Below the pieces are notes generated by a model that searched no databases, was not told where the DNA came from, and worked only from the letters and a program-made list of their open reading frames with translations. Shown one piece after another: positions 48,026 through 61,465 of a DNA stretch of 64,000 nucleotides (position 1 is its first letter; every line of letters begins with the position of its first letter). The DNA comes from Conchocele bisecta (lineage: Eukaryota; Mollusca; Bivalvia; Lucinida; Thyasiridae): positions 114,345,370 through 114,409,369 of the forward strand of contig CM055266.1 of assembly GCA_029237695.1 (NCBI GenBank), in the 5' to 3' direction. Made by a program: the position numbers and the translations under genes.

Positions 48026-48194
48026 GTGGGTGGGGCGCAGGGGGGTGGTGAACTCTAAGCCCGTGGAAACCAATTTGTTGGTATATACACAATATGAATG
48101 GTAACGATGATATTACGCAATATGCACACCGCGTACCGTAGTTCTTCTACCAAATGGCGTATATTTATATGAATGTGCCGATATGTAACCGACC

Positions 48195-50740
48195 GTGAGA
48201 AGTTGAAGCCTGTCTGTAAACTAATCTATAATCGGTGGCTTTGCAAACCCCTTTGTTGGTATACACCCAATGTGCCTATTAATAATGATATTATGCAATA
48301 TGTTCCAATATAAGGCAAAAAACGTGAAATATATGGGACTGATTTCAATTTTCACGGCGGGGACAAAAGCACCCGGCCATGAGAAGTTTCAGCCTGTCCG
48401 TAAACTTCATATATAGAGAACACATCGGTAGTTTTTCACAACCCTTTGTTGGTATATACCCAATGTGCCTATTAATAATGATAGTATGCAATACGTTCCA
48501 ATATAAGGCAAAAACAAACGTGAAATATATGGGACTGATTTCAATTTTCACGGCGGGGACAAAAGCACCCGGTCATGAGAAGTTTCAGCCTGTCCGTAAA
48601 CTTGATATATAGAGAACACATCGGTAGTTTTTCACACACCTGTGTTGATATATACCCAATGTGCCTATTAATAATGATATTATGCAATACGTTCCAATAT
48701 AAGGCAAAAGAAAACGTGAAATATATGGGACTGATTTCAATTTTCACGGCGGGGACAAAAGCACCCGGCCATGAGAAGTTTCAGCCTGTCCGTAAACTTG
48801 ATATATAGAGAACACATCTGTATTTTTTCACACCCATGTGTTGGTATATACCCAATGTGCCTATTAATAATGATATTATGCAATATGTTCCAATATAAGG
48901 GGAAAAAAAACGTGAAATATATGAGGCTGATTTCAATTTTCACGGCGGGGACAAAAGCACCCGGCCATGAGAAGTTTCAGCCTGTCCGTAAACTTGATAT
49001 ATAGAGAACACATCGGTATTTTTTCACACCCCTGTGTTGGTATATACCCAATGTGCCTATTAATAATGATATTATGCAATACGTTCAATATAAGGCAAAC
49101 AAAATTGAAATATGGGACTGATTTCAATTTTCACGCGGGGAAGGGGTAAAACACCCGCCATTGAGAGTATCCATGTGGACCGTAAACTTGTATATAAAGA
49201 GAAACACATCGGTAGTTTTTAAAAACACACCCCGGTGTTGATATAATACCCCATGTAAGTTTTTACACTCCCTATATAATGATATATGCAATACGTTCCA
49301 ATATAAGAAGGCAAAACAAAACGTGAAATATATGGCAATGATTTAAATTTTCACGGCGGGGACAAAAGCACCCGGCCATGAGAAGATTCAGCCTGTCCGT
49401 AAACTTGATATATAGAGAACACATCGGTAGTTTTTCACACCCCTGTGTTGATATATACCCAATGTGCCTATTAATAATGATATTATGCAATACGTTCCAA
49501 TATAAGGCAAAAAAAAGACGTGAAATATATGGGACTGATTTCAATTTTCACGGCGGGGACAAAAGCACCCGGCCATGAGAAGTTTCAGCCTGTCCGTAAA
49601 CTTCATATATAGAGAACACATCGGTAGTTTTTCACAACCCTTTGTTGGTATATACCCCAATGTGCCTATTAATAATGATAGTATGCATACGTTCCAATAT
49701 AAGGCAAAAACAAACGTGAAATATATTTGGGGACTTGATTTCAATTTTTCACGGCGGGGGGACAAAAGCACCCGGTCATGAGAGTTTCAGCCTGTCCGTA
49801 AACTTGATATATTGAGAACACATCGGTAGTTTTTCACAACACCTGTGTTGATATATACCCAATGTGCCTATTAATAATGATATTATGCCAAATATGTTCC
49901 AATATTAAGGCAAAAGAAAACGTGAAATATATGGGACTGATTTCAATTTTTCACGGCGGGGACAAAAGCACCCGGCCATGAGAAGTTTCAGCATGTCCGT
50001 AAACTTGATTATATATAGAACACAATCTGTATTTTTTTTTTCACACCCATGTGTTTGTATATACCCAATGTGCCTATTAATAATGATATTATGCATATGT
50101 TCCAATTATAAGGGGAAAAAAAACGTGAAATATATGAGGCTGATTTCAATTTTCACGGCGGGGACAAAAGCACCCGGCCCATGAGAAGTTTCAGCCTGTC
50201 CGTAAACTTGATATATAGAGGAAACAACAAATCGGTATTTTTTTACACCCCCTGTGTTGGTATATACCCAATGTGCCTATTAATAATGATATTATGCAAT
50301 ACGTTCCAATATAAGGCAAAAAAATTTGAAATATATGGGACTGATTTCAATTTTCACGGCGGGGATAAAAGCACCCGGCCATGAGAAGTTTCATCCTGTC
50401 CGTAAACTTGATATATAGAGAACACATCGGTAGTTTTTCACACCCCTGTGTTGATATATACCCAATGTGCCTATTAATAATGATATTATGCAATACGTTC
50501 CAATATAAGGCAAAAAAAAGACGTGAAATATATGGGACTGATTTCAATTTTCACGGCGGGGACAAAAGCATCCGGCCATGAGAAGTTTCAGCCTGTCCGT
50601 AAACTTGATATATAGAGAACACATCGGTATTTTTTCACACCCCTGTGTTGGTATATACCCAATGTGCCTATTAATAATGATATTATGCAATATGTACCAA
50701 TATAAGGCAAAACAAAGTGAAATATATGGGACTCATTATG
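48195..50740. repeat. 196-bp tandem satellite, about 13 copies
   Basis: ATGAGAAGTTTCAGCCTGTC or variants recur at about 48195, 48378, 48575, 48771, 48967, 49163 (degenerate), 49378, 49575, 49779, 49978, 50181, 50381 and 50578. Units share CCAATGTGCCTATTAATAAT and TTCACGGCGGGGACAAAAGC. Copies between 49.1 and 50.3 kb differ mainly by 1-2 base indels in homopolymers. The unit lacks stops in some frames on both strands, so it yields rows of similar 60-77 residue frames; these are not genes. Confidence 0.93.
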
Positions 50741-51589
50741 TGTACAGTCCCATAGAAAACGAACAGCCAAATGCCAAGCTGATTCTGACAGGCTAATGTT
50801 CCTGTTAATGATTTTGTATTGCACTATGGGGTCAGCTAATGAGATAACAAAGCATGCCGAACTACTTTCACTGCACATTAGTCCGTCTGTGGCTGCAGCT
50901 GGAGTCTCCAGTAATCGCCCAGACTCGACCATAGTGCATGAGAATATGTACAGGTATGAGTTTTATTACCACCAGCGACTATTATGACCGTAATCTTTGC
51001 AGCTTAGGTCCAGATCAGAATGAGCAGTCACATCAGGATCTAGACTGTTACCGACTGGATTCATCATTGTCTAAATGGATTAGCAAGCAACCCTGATCTT
51101 GTTCCATGCTATCTTGGTAGCCTACAACATGTGTGTGCTGATTTCCACAATAATGCTGGGAGAATTGCTTGTTCTAACAGCTATAAGCTGATGATACAAG
51201 AACACACTAGTCTTCTAACAAGTGTAGATATATCTGGGGTTCAAACTGACCAGCACACTAGCAAGTTACAAATTAAAATGTGCTGTTGATACATAATTAC
51301 ATGTAGCATATGTTATGTTACATACACCTTGCAGAAATAAATACAACGATACAAGAGGACCAAACCATGTAGGTCGGCATTCTGGGAAGGATGAACACAC
51401 ACCGATCGTTAAATTACACATCACATGCTCCCTCCTACCACCCATTCCCATGTTGGAATAAATTGGGGATAGTGTGTATAAACAGGTCATCAAACTTTGG
51501 TCAAGAGTACAACTACAGACGCAGTCAGTTTATTTGATACTGAATGAATGACAGTTAAAACGTTTGATTAGAAAAGTTTTATAAACTAT

Positions 51590-51775
51590 CAACAGAGCTC
51601 AAGCTAAGGTGCGTAATTTTATCAATTCTGGATAACAACAAATTTCTGCACCAAAAACTGGCAAGTTGGGAGTCTCAATGATCTCAATGAGACGATTCTA
51701 AAGGACTCCTAACTTGCTATCTTTCATTGAGAAATAAGAATTTCGCCACCAAATTATGCACCTGAGAGCTCGATC
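51590..51775. mobile_element. Foldback element, AGGTGCGTAATTTT ends
   Basis: AGAGCTCAAGCTAAGGTGCG at the left pairs with AAATTATGCACCTGAGAGCTC-type sequence at the right, and TCTCAATGATCTCAATGAGA forms the centre. No coding capacity. Confidence 0.6.
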
Positions 51776-53799
51776 TGTATCAATCTCAAGTCCGCGCAGT
51801 TTGATCAGGGCTAAAGTTTTTTGAAGGAGTAACATTAATGATACCAGGAAAACGCTTTGACTCCCAATCATTCTCAGTGTCAATTAGTGTAAATATTCTA
51901 ATCAATAACAATTGCAAATTATACATATTTGGCCTTATATTTGTATATGCGTATACTATGTACACAGTGATCCGTTATGAGACCAACCATGTAAGTAATT
52001 TGATACATTTCCACAGTTGTCATAGTTCATGAAAAATATTTACATAATTTATATGATTCTTCCGTACATGACAACGAATATTTATGACACTTTCAAAGCA
52101 TATTGCAAGATGTCATCATTTACTAAAAAACACAAGACTGTTATAAATATTATTCTTTGAATATCGCGGATGCTATGAGCCGCGTCGCGAGAAAACCTGT
52201 CTTCGGGAATCTGACGACGTCACAAGATATGACGTCGTGAACTTAGCTGACGTAATTTCCGCCGAGATTTCCAATTATCGACGTTTGTCAGACCGCCATG
52301 TTAGGTTTGTTCCGTGGTGTTCAAAGTTATCTAACGAACAGAACAACAACGTACCTCGATTTTTATTCGAAACAGGCATATCTTATATATGTTTTTATTA
52401 ACAATAATGGCGTAAAGCCGTAAGGATAATTTTCTTTTATTATTTTGCTATTGGTATCATATAAAAATGTTTGTCTGTCGACGTGTGTTTTTTATGTTCC
52501 TTTATTTTCACATAATAGTTTCTTTGACACAGTTTACAGATAACTGTCCACGTTAACTGTTATCGACCACCATTTACAGGTGAAAACTCTGTGTAAGCTA
52601 CATTTTTTATTTACATATGCATACAAATAATCGGTATCATATTTGTAGACCTATGTAGCCTGGGCCCGGTTTCCCGCACAACTATATGTTTCAGATCTGG
52701 TTAAATCGTAGCAAATTTTCAGTCTATTGATCAATTCTTTCTTTCTAATACAATGTTTAAAATTAAAAATTAGCTCAACCTTTACCGATTTTAAGAAATA
52801 AATATCTCCTGCAAAAAAACCCAACAAAGCCATGGATGTTACGATTAGTATAGCGACAGATCAGTCTCATATGTGCATATGCGCCGTCTGATCAGAACAT
52901 ACGATGTTCGCCATTCACTCACTGGGTGATCCTTTCTCGATCACCGACATGATATGGGTCGCCTATCGTACATTTATTGCAGATATTGTAAGGTCCGGTT
53001 TTTTTTCACAATGTGGTCAAAGTACAGCTGTAAGCGGACATTCGACGTTTCTGTTGTCTGAATATGAAAAGCTTCAATCTGAATGCACGCTAACATGTGT
53101 GTCATGTTAATATAAGAAATACGGTGGGATGATATTTCAAGGCAACATGTTTGGGACATGTGACACGTACAACTACAATAATATCACATATCTCTCTTGA
53201 AATAAATACTGTTTAAACCAACTACAATAATACAAAAAGTCAAGAACTAGACACAGTACAGTAACTGTGGGATGATATTTCAAGGATTGTCAAGTCGTGA
53301 CACAAATACAATAAGACTGTGCGCACTAGCAATTGATATGGTTCTTCTAGTATTGTTCGACGATTATCAAGGATCTCTTGACTTGCGGGTATTGTTATTA
53401 TTTTATCTCTCCTCCCCTCTCATTTCTTCGTACTTTGGGACCCCCGTATTTTGAGTTGAGTCTTCAAAAGACAAACTGCTACCGTAACACTCCCAAAACA
53501 AACACAAGTGGGTGGTAGGACAAGCTGATCACAAGCTGAGGTAACAACTGTCTCAAATATGTTACCATAGCCAGTTTGGCCATGTGGCAGACTTCCACTC
53601 GCTACCCTTGAATGTGGTCTCCTAGTAGGCGAATGAGAGACTGCGATGCAGTAGAAATAACACGCAAGCGATGCAGGCTTTTGCTCTCACGCTATTCCAG
53701 TGATTGTGATTGTGTACATAGTGCGTAACACATGACAGTACTGTAAGGGTGCCTGTCATCAGACATGAATACTGCCTTTCAGAGCAAACAGTTATTTAT

Positions 53800-54090
53800 A
53801 CCCACTTTTTTTTAAAAAAATAATTAAATGGGTATATTGTTTTCGTCACGGGTGCCCGTCCGTCTGTCCGTCCGTCACGTGTAAGAAGTAAAACTGTTTA
53901 ACCGTAATAGGTAGGGTCTTGCTAACTTGGTGTGTGCCTTCCTTTATTTTGGTGTGTTAGATGCGCAGTGAATTTTTGATTTTTATTCGAACCCCCGGTC
54001 ATGAATTATCACCCCCTTTTCAACTTCGCATTTGGGAAAAACGTGGGGTATATTGCGATGGCGCGCCATCGACTGTGCTCTAGTTGTAAT
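53800..54090. repeat. Probable dispersed repeat with CCGTCCGTCTG motif
   Basis: ATGGGTATATTGTTTTCGTC, the CCGTCCGTCTGTCCGTCCGTC run and TGGCGCGCCATCG near the end resemble repeats elsewhere in the window (34.96 and 25.6 kb share the CCGTCCGT stretch). Boundaries uncertain. Confidence 0.45.
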
Positions 54091-54884
54091 GTAATTTAAT
54101 GTTGAACGTATTGATTCTCCCCGTATGCGTGTGTGTATTTCCATTTGTATATGTTTGAACTACACGGTCTTATAGACCTAATCAAACAATTAGTTAATGA
54201 AAATACTTCCGTGGTTTTCTACAATTATAAATTGTTAAAACGCTCAATAAACACGACGTCAAAAAGAACAAATCAGCACACTGAATCAGCGTACCTGTTG
54301 CACGTTCATACTTGCTGGTACATGAACTTACCGGTTTGACTTTGTCGCTTTGCACATTCATGTGATACCAAAATACTCAAGCTCATCCGTCTTTACATTC
54401 ATTATTCAATGCCAAACATGCTTCTAGTTCGATTATGTCAACTTGCAAACTGTTGTAAAAGTTGGCGTATACTCTATCTGTTAACGGTATGTACTGTAAC
54501 GATCTCAGACCAGATGTATGGTCAACTTTGATAAGTCTAAAACGTAATATATTCAAAAACTAAATGAGTTTGAAAAGAAAAGTTTTATTTTTTTTTTTTA
54601 TGTAGAATCTAAATAAATATTTTTTTCATAAATAAATATATTTTTTTTTAATTAAATAGAGAATCTTTTTAAATAAATATATCATGTTTCTTGTTTAAAT
54701 CACCATTTCTAATAAATGTATAATCATATTACGAAACAATATGATATGGGCCGAGATGACCACGGAAAAAATAATATTTTCTCATTTTAAATTAAATTTC
54801 ATCAGGTTCTTTGCAATCAAACTCAAAATATTCTTGAATCACCATTTCCTATATAATAGTTTTATAGTTCATATACACAAACAA

Positions 54885-55015
54885 ATATAATATGGGCCGA
54901 GATGACCAAAAAAAATGTGGGCAGAGATGACCAGTGATCTGGCCCGACTTGACCAGCGATCTGGGCCGAGATTGAAATGTGGGCCGAGATGACCATGGTC
55001 CGACTGACCAGACAC
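54885..55015. repeat. Short interspersed GGGCCGAGATGACC repeats
   Basis: GGGCCGAGATGACCA or close variants occur about six times between 54747 and 54990, separated by CAGTGATCTGG and CAGCGATCTGG. No coding or structural role is evident. Confidence 0.7.
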
Positions 55016-56074
55016 CGCAGCAGTTTACGTGTTCGCAACTAAATGTTATTACGAAATCATTGCAATTTATGTATTTTAAATGTTATATGAGATTCATTCC
55101 GTAATGTTTTGTTGGTAGTGACGTGAACAGTGGTGTAAAAACGGTATGAATCATATATGACCTCCACACTTTACCGCACACATATCGCCAAACAGGTGTC
55201 CGATAGCATCTCGATTTATCAGCAGAATAGTATGGCCACTAAAGTGCGACACCGGTCACCCTAAACACCCCAAAGGCTGGGAAAGGCTGGGAAAGGCTAC
55301 AAAGGCTATTCGAAGTGGCTTGTACGTCCGTTAGCGGATATTTATACCATACATTGTCATTGAATTGACTGAATTAGTATGTGTTATGATCATTTTAATT
55401 ATTTTAATCATTTGAATGCAATAATCTACCACAAATATACGTGTTTTGTTAAATTATCTAAACGCGCACCTGCGCCGATCGCGCCGAGCGGAATTGGACA
55501 AAGAGTGATTAACACCTATTAACATATCGTTAAACAGGTGCAGCTAACACCGAGATACTTATTGTATTATTATCAATATAAGTCAATGATCAATCAATGA
55601 CATTCATTTAAACATGCTTTATGTATCAATACATTACGTAAACATCGACCGAATGCCGAATTTTGAGACATCAGTTATCTACCTTGAAAATGGGTATCCA
55701 TCACGGTGATCAAAATATGTTTTATGAGCGCTATGTACGGCTCTGCAACTAAATAATTATTTCATTTACACGGCCGAATAAACGTGTAACTAGTTGTAAA
55801 TGACATTTACGCTAGCTGACATGTTCCAGTCAATTAACCCATAGTATTTAGCACAGTTTATTCTACGAACATTTTCCTTCCCGTGTCCTGTATTTGTAAT
55901 TAACGTAATTACGTCAATTACTGGCAGTAAAACTGTTTCTTTTGAAATTTAAAACAAAATTTAACTATCAGGAGGAGATGAACGGGAAGTATAACACGGC
56001 CAAACTGTTACTACACTTTCTGAAATCAACGTACAAACAGTTCACAGAGTGACCCAGATGGCCGACGCAGTACC

Positions 56075-57160
56075 AAGGCTATACTCATAGAAAATACTCT
56101 ACAAAGGCTGACAGATGGTACCACAAAGGCTACACTCACATAGGAAATGGTCGACAAAGGCTGATAGATGGCAACACAAAGGCTACATTCACATAGAAAA
56201 TAGTCGAGCAAAGGCTTACAGATCGCACCACAAAGGCTGCATCGACATAGAAAATAGTCGACTAAGGCTGACAGATGGTACCACAAAGGCTTACATTTAC
56301 ATAGAAAATAGTCAAACAAAGGCTGACAGATGGCACCACAAAGGCTGCATTTTACATAGATAATAGTCGACAAAGGCTGACCGATGGCACCACAAAGGCT
56401 GCATCGACATAGTAAAATAGTCGACAAAGGGTAATAGATGGACCACAAAGGCTACACTCACATAGAAAAACAGGTCAACAAAGGCAGACAGATGGTACCT
56501 ACAAAGGCTACATACACATAGAAAATAGTCGAAAAAGCTTACAGATGCCACCACAAAGGCTGCATCGACATAGGAAATAGTCGAACTCAATGGGTAATAG
56601 ATGATGGTACCACAAAGGCTGCATCGACAATAGAAAATAGTCGACAAAGGGTAATAGATGGTTTCACAAAGGCTACACTCACATAGAAAATAGTCAACAA
56701 AGGCTGACAGATGGTACGACAAAGGCTACACTCACATAGAAAATAGTCAACAAAGGCTGACAGATGGCACCACAAAGGACTGCATCGACCATAGAAAATA
56801 GTCGACGAAGGCTGACAGATGGCCACCACAAAGGCTGCATCGACATAGAAAATAGTCGATAAAGGCTTACAGATGGCACCACAAAGGCTGCCATCGACAT
56901 AGAAAAATAGTCGACAAAGGGCAACAGATGGTATCACCAAGGCTACACTCACATAAGAAAATAGTCAGCAAAGGCTGACAGATGGTACCACAAAGGCTAC
57001 ATTCACATATAAAATAGTCAATAAATGCTGACAGATGGCACCACAAAGGCTGCATCGACATAGGAAATAGTCAACAAAGGATATAAGTATGGTTACCACA
57101 AAGGCTACATTCACATAGAAATAGTCAACAAAGGCTGACAGATGGCACCACAATGAATTA
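56075..57160. repeat. Minisatellite, unit about 52 bp, roughly 20 copies
   Basis: Each unit reads approximately ACCACAAAGGCTGCATCGAC, ATAGAAAATAGTCGACAAAG and GCTGACAGATGGC. Two unit types alternate: TGCATCGACATAG and TACACTCACATAG. Minus-strand frames made of a repeating CGAICQPLSTIFY-like word are translations of it. A related array lies inverted at 63795-64000. Confidence 0.92.
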
Positions 57161-58050
57161 AAATAAGTGTGTAATTTGGTGTCACTATTCAACCAGTTCT
57201 AAAAATTACGAGTGGCCCGCTATACAGATTATAGCCATTTAGAAATAAGTATTTCACTGCTAGTGGTGGTAATGAGTCATGATACTTTTTAATTATTTAT
57301 ACTAATATATGCATCACCTGAAAAACATAATATTTTCGACAGACTATAAAGTATGATAATTGCACATCAACAAATAAATACCGATAATAAACAGTAATGT
57401 CTGTTAAAACATTTTAAAGAAACGCGGTTATCGCCCCAGATATTAGTGTGGAAATTTACGTCTGATATAAAATGTAAAATAATGCCAATCAATACATGGG
57501 TAATGGTGAATGAATATTTATTTTGCCAGGAATGTATCAGATGATATCTTGATAGAAAGAACAATTTGTTCCTACTGAGATGGATAAGTGAATAATTGTG
57601 TCACTATTCCACCAGTTCTAAAATTGCGAAGTGCCCGCTATACAGATATAATCATTTAGTAACCTTTTATTTTACTGATAGTGACTCGACTTGGTATCAG
57701 GCTATTTTCAGATGCAAATGAGAATGATATCTTTTAATTAGTTTATACTAAATTAAATTGCGTCACTCAAACAATAATATTGTTGACAGATTTAAAGTAT
57801 GTTCATTGCACATCAAAATAAATAGAGACAATAAAATTTATAGTAATGTCCGTTAACATTTTATAAGGAAACAAACGGTTATCGCCCCGGATATCCGTGC
57901 GGCAATTTATGTCTGGTATAAAAATGTATAATTAATGCCAATCAATACGTGGAGTAATGGTGAAATGAATGTTTAAGTTTGCAAGAAATGTCTGAGATGA
58001 TGTCCCTAATATAAAGAACATTTTGTGCCTACGAGTGGCCATGCACCTTT
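57156..58050. repeat. Two tandem copies of a roughly 425-bp element
   Basis: Copies begin near 57170 and 57590 with GTGTCACTATTC.ACCAGTTCTAAAA and share GGTTATCGCCCC.GATAT and AATGCCAATCAATAC. The pair directly follows the minisatellite. Further copies at 61466-61945 and 61950-62175. Confidence 0.8.
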
Positions 58051-58456
58051 TATTTCATGTCCGTATCCCTCTGACTACATTGTGGATGGGATATTCGTTA
58101 CATGTGGATGGAGATATTCGTCAATAGACTGAAAATTCAAAGGGCTCGTCAGTATTGTCTAATTGAATTAGGCAAATCATATTTGATATTACAATATTAG
58201 ATTTAGATACTCTCATAATAAATGTGTTCCCATATCTAATTAAGTTTCTATGAAATTAGAAAATGGGAAGCATAGATTAATGAAAGTAATAATTGAAAAT
58301 ATGGAGAAGGTTGTGCCACCTGTTGAATGCCATAATTGTGTGGCGTGTGTCGCGACGATAATCGATGTCCGAGGTGTCATAAATGATACGATTTAACAAA
58401 ACCGGCTTTACTTGTCGAAACATCAAGCGTCTACAGACAGGATAAACTAATAGATT

Positions 58457-58764
58457 ATAGTCTGGGCATGTGGAGCACCGTTAGCGTAATGATTAGTGTG
58501 TCGGACTACTGATCCAAGGGTCGTGGGTTCGAGCCTGACTAGCGGCGTGGCGAGCAAGACACTTTATCCACACTGCTCCATTTGTTCACCCAGCTGTAAA
58601 TGGTACCGATAATTCGTAGTTGCTTCTGTAAATACGAATTAACCGGCTTCTCTCAAAAATCTCTACCTCCGTTCTTTCTCCCATTCTTGGGAGACGGCAT
58701 GCAAGGTCCTAGAGCCAGTGCCGCCGTTTAAATATAAGCAAAAAAAAAAAAATAGTCTGGGCAT
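58457..58764 (+). mobile_element. tRNA-derived SINE with 13-bp target-site duplication
   Basis: Body at 58470-58751. Head with box A (GTTAGCGTAATGATTAG) and box B (GGTTCGAGCC), then AAGACACTTTATCCACACTG and CAGCTGTAAATGGTACCG, ending in an A-run. Flanked by perfect ATAGTCTGGGCAT at 58457-58469 and 58752-58764. A second member is at 18525-18690 on the minus strand. Not a functional tRNA, as there is no acceptor stem. Confidence 0.9.
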
Positions 58765-59084
58765 ACACTATTGATAAGGATTAATCAATGACAATTTTTA
58801 ACATTTTTATCGTTTATCTGGTTATGCGTAATTCGACGGATATTATAATCGGGGGGAAAAAGCCGCAGTGCCGTAATATATCGTTCAGTGATTTAACTGA
58901 TACTGGCATACACTGTTGGACATTGCACATTTATCATATTGCGTAAATTTACAGCAAACATTGTAGTATCTGATTCATGGCGCTTAAAGGTGCTATAAAA
59001 CGTTGTGTGGCCCTGTGTAGAGTGCTTGAATAAATTAGTAGTTATTTTATATTTAAGGATAGAAATTGGCTCGCAGACTCCATA

Positions 59085-59292
59085 ATTAGGAAATACCAAT
59101 TCCTAATTAGGAGATACTAACCCCTAAGTAATAGGAGATATATCTCATAATTAGGAGATAATAACTCTAATTAGGAGATATTATCTCATAATTAGTAGTT
59201 ACTATATCCTAATTAGGACGTCTTATCTCCTAATTAGGACTTAGTATCTCCTAATTTAGGACTTAGTATGGAAGATCCTTAATTAGGAGATT
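59085..59292. repeat. Array of TCCTAATTAGGA palindromes
   Basis: About 200 bp with about ten CTAATTAGGA or TCCTAATTAG words in both orientations, spaced by GATA / TATC-rich linkers. Either a simple repeat or a dense set of TAATTA homeodomain-type sites. Confidence 0.85.
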
Positions 59293-59569
59293 AAAAACTA
59301 CTTTAGCATTGGCTCCATAGCTATACCCATTATATATATTAAATGAACAATATTCTGTTTTAGTTACATTGTGCAAGTAGTATTTTAAGTCTCTGCATTG
59401 TGCTCGATTTGATATATGTATATTGTATGCTTGAATGACCGCCGACATCATTAATGCTCAATAAACCGTTACAAACACAATTTTTAATTGTTTGCACATG
59501 CCGTACTAGTTTGTACGAATTGGACTGTGGGTACGAATTGACCATACGTGTAAATGTACACGGATGGAC

Positions 59570-59720
59570 GTACGGACGGACGGACGGACCGGACCCTCAA
59601 GAGTAACGCAATATGCCCCCCCACCCCCCCCCCCCCGGCCCTGCTTGCTATCATAGGCAGGGCATAATTATTATTTATTTTAATAATATTATTATTATAA
59701 TTATTATTTCTATATGCGGC
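59570..59720. repeat. Simple repeats: GGAC run, poly-C, ATT-rich run
   Basis: ACGGACGGACGGACGGACC at about 59570, poly-C at about 59615-59637, and ATTATT-rich sequence at 59668-59710. Confidence 0.8.
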
Positions 59721-60134
59721 ACTTGTATAGTACCGTTAGTACTGTAATTTCACAAAACACGTACGTTTATTTTTCACAAATTGTGCTGTCTGATACAGAT
59801 ATAGCGGAACAGTCCCCTATCAGTATGACACGGTTAAAGTATGCATTTGAAGAAACGCTAACTCATTGAGATTGTATTAAATATAATGGTGCGATTTTGT
59901 TAATATAAGTTCATTCCATACATCTCAAATCTCATTTATAATGCAGTATATACGGTGGCACAGAGGGGACATGTAAAAATACTTTACTGCGTGCGCCACG
60001 CAATATGTTTGGCCTGATCTAATTCTTATATTGTATGAAATTCCATTAATTTTTATTGTATTGAGCATTTATCTTGGTGGGGGATTGGGGTGGGGGTTAA
60101 TTTACCCAAAATGTTTCGTTTTTTTACCGTCCCT

Positions 60135-60235
60135 GTCATTCCCAACCCCCCATATTTGCCCCATGTTAATTCCCATAGAAAAAATTCCCAACCCCATATT
60201 TGCCCCCATGTTAAATTCCCATAGAAAAGATGGGG
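60135..60235. repeat. Direct duplication of about 45 bp
   Basis: CATATTTGCCCCATGTTAAT and CCCATAGAAAA occur twice in succession (CCAACCCC.CATATTTGCC at about 60140 and 60189). Confidence 0.75.
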
Positions 60236-61184
60236 AGGGTGAATTTTTAGTTATTGATGAAAAAAGTAATTACATTTTAAATGTTGATTTTAGATTTAAA
60301 TGTGTTTTAATAGCCAAAAGTTCCTTGGCAGTAAAAAAAAAAAAGTTTCAAACAGACCGTAGTAGATGGCCCATCGGCTAAGTGTAGGTAAAATATGACG
60401 TGTTTAACCAGCTTAGTCGCATGTCAGCCTGCGTGACCACTAGTCTGGTCAGAGTATACACAGACTGCCATTCTGTCAAGCATATCCTGGTTTATGTCCA
60501 CGAATGAGAACTTGTGATTTGTCTGCTGACTACAATGCTACCCTAATTAAGGCAGGTTCTACACTGGTCAACCCAGTGGCCTCCGCCCATCAGCAAAATT
60601 ATCTTATCGCTTTATATCAATCCGGTCACTCAAAACCATTGTTCGTCATGACAACCACTTTATATCAAGTGTACTTTGTACTTGTGAATATACACGGTTT
60701 GGTGTGAATCCCAGCGTAGGCAGATCAGAAATAACTCGGTCCTAGCAAGCAAGTCGCAATTAATTGTTGTGTTTGTGTCCAAAATCATAACTACACACCA
60801 AACCATACGTGCATTTCACGGTGCTAGAGATACCTGTGAGAATATTAGACCTTTTGTTACACCAGTACTGGTTAAATGCTGCGTATACCATATATATATG
60901 GGTGGTATTTACAATGGTATATCATTACAATACAAATATACGCTGTTAAAAAAGTAACTAAATGGTGATCACTGTAAACCCTGATCAGACTGTTGGTCCT
61001 GGTCAGAATATATCTCAAATTAATCAAATAATGAATGTTCTAATACATTATAAATTAAATGACGAACTCTATGTACTCTGTTCACTTTGTATATCCTGCA
61101 TATCATAGTGACTGTAAAGACAATGGGTTTTCTCAGATTCTGGCCCAATTCCCAATTAAAACCCCACATACGTGATACGCATAT

Positions 61185-61270
61185 CAGGGGCGTTATCAGC
61201 AAATTCCTTTGCTTTAGTGACCAGTGTAGACCCAGATCGGATTGATCTGGGTCTACACTGGTCACTAAGA
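61185..61270. mobile_element. Short foldback, CAGTGTAGACCCAGATC arms
   Basis: TTAGTGACCAGTGTAGACCC and GGGTCTACACTGGTCACTAA flank a GATCGGATTGATC centre, a compact relative of the 9.8-kb MITE. Confidence 0.72.
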
Positions 61271-61465
61271 CAGTCCTTACTGAGTTTCTCACGACGAGTC
61301 GCGCATAAATGCAATCACTTATATATTAACGCAAACAAACAGGCACTAAACTGAAGTTGAAGTTAGAAGTTGAATATCTCACAAATTTCTCATAATGGAA
61401 ATCACGATTTCCAAGCTTTCCAAAAAACGGGAAATTGTACAATGCATCAATGATTAAATGTATAA

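Noticed and set aside
48345..50796. Rows of similar 60-77 residue open frames on both strands
   Set aside because: Translations of the 196-bp satellite. The period is not a multiple of three and the frames exist on both strands at once.
56026..57192. Cys-rich repetitive minus-strand frames resembling a repeat protein
   Set aside because: Translation of a 52-bp minisatellite with frequent indels; no start context, splice sites or domain.
58470..58560. Possible tRNA gene
   Set aside because: Has box A and box B, but no acceptor stem, and it continues into a SINE body with an A-tail and target duplication.
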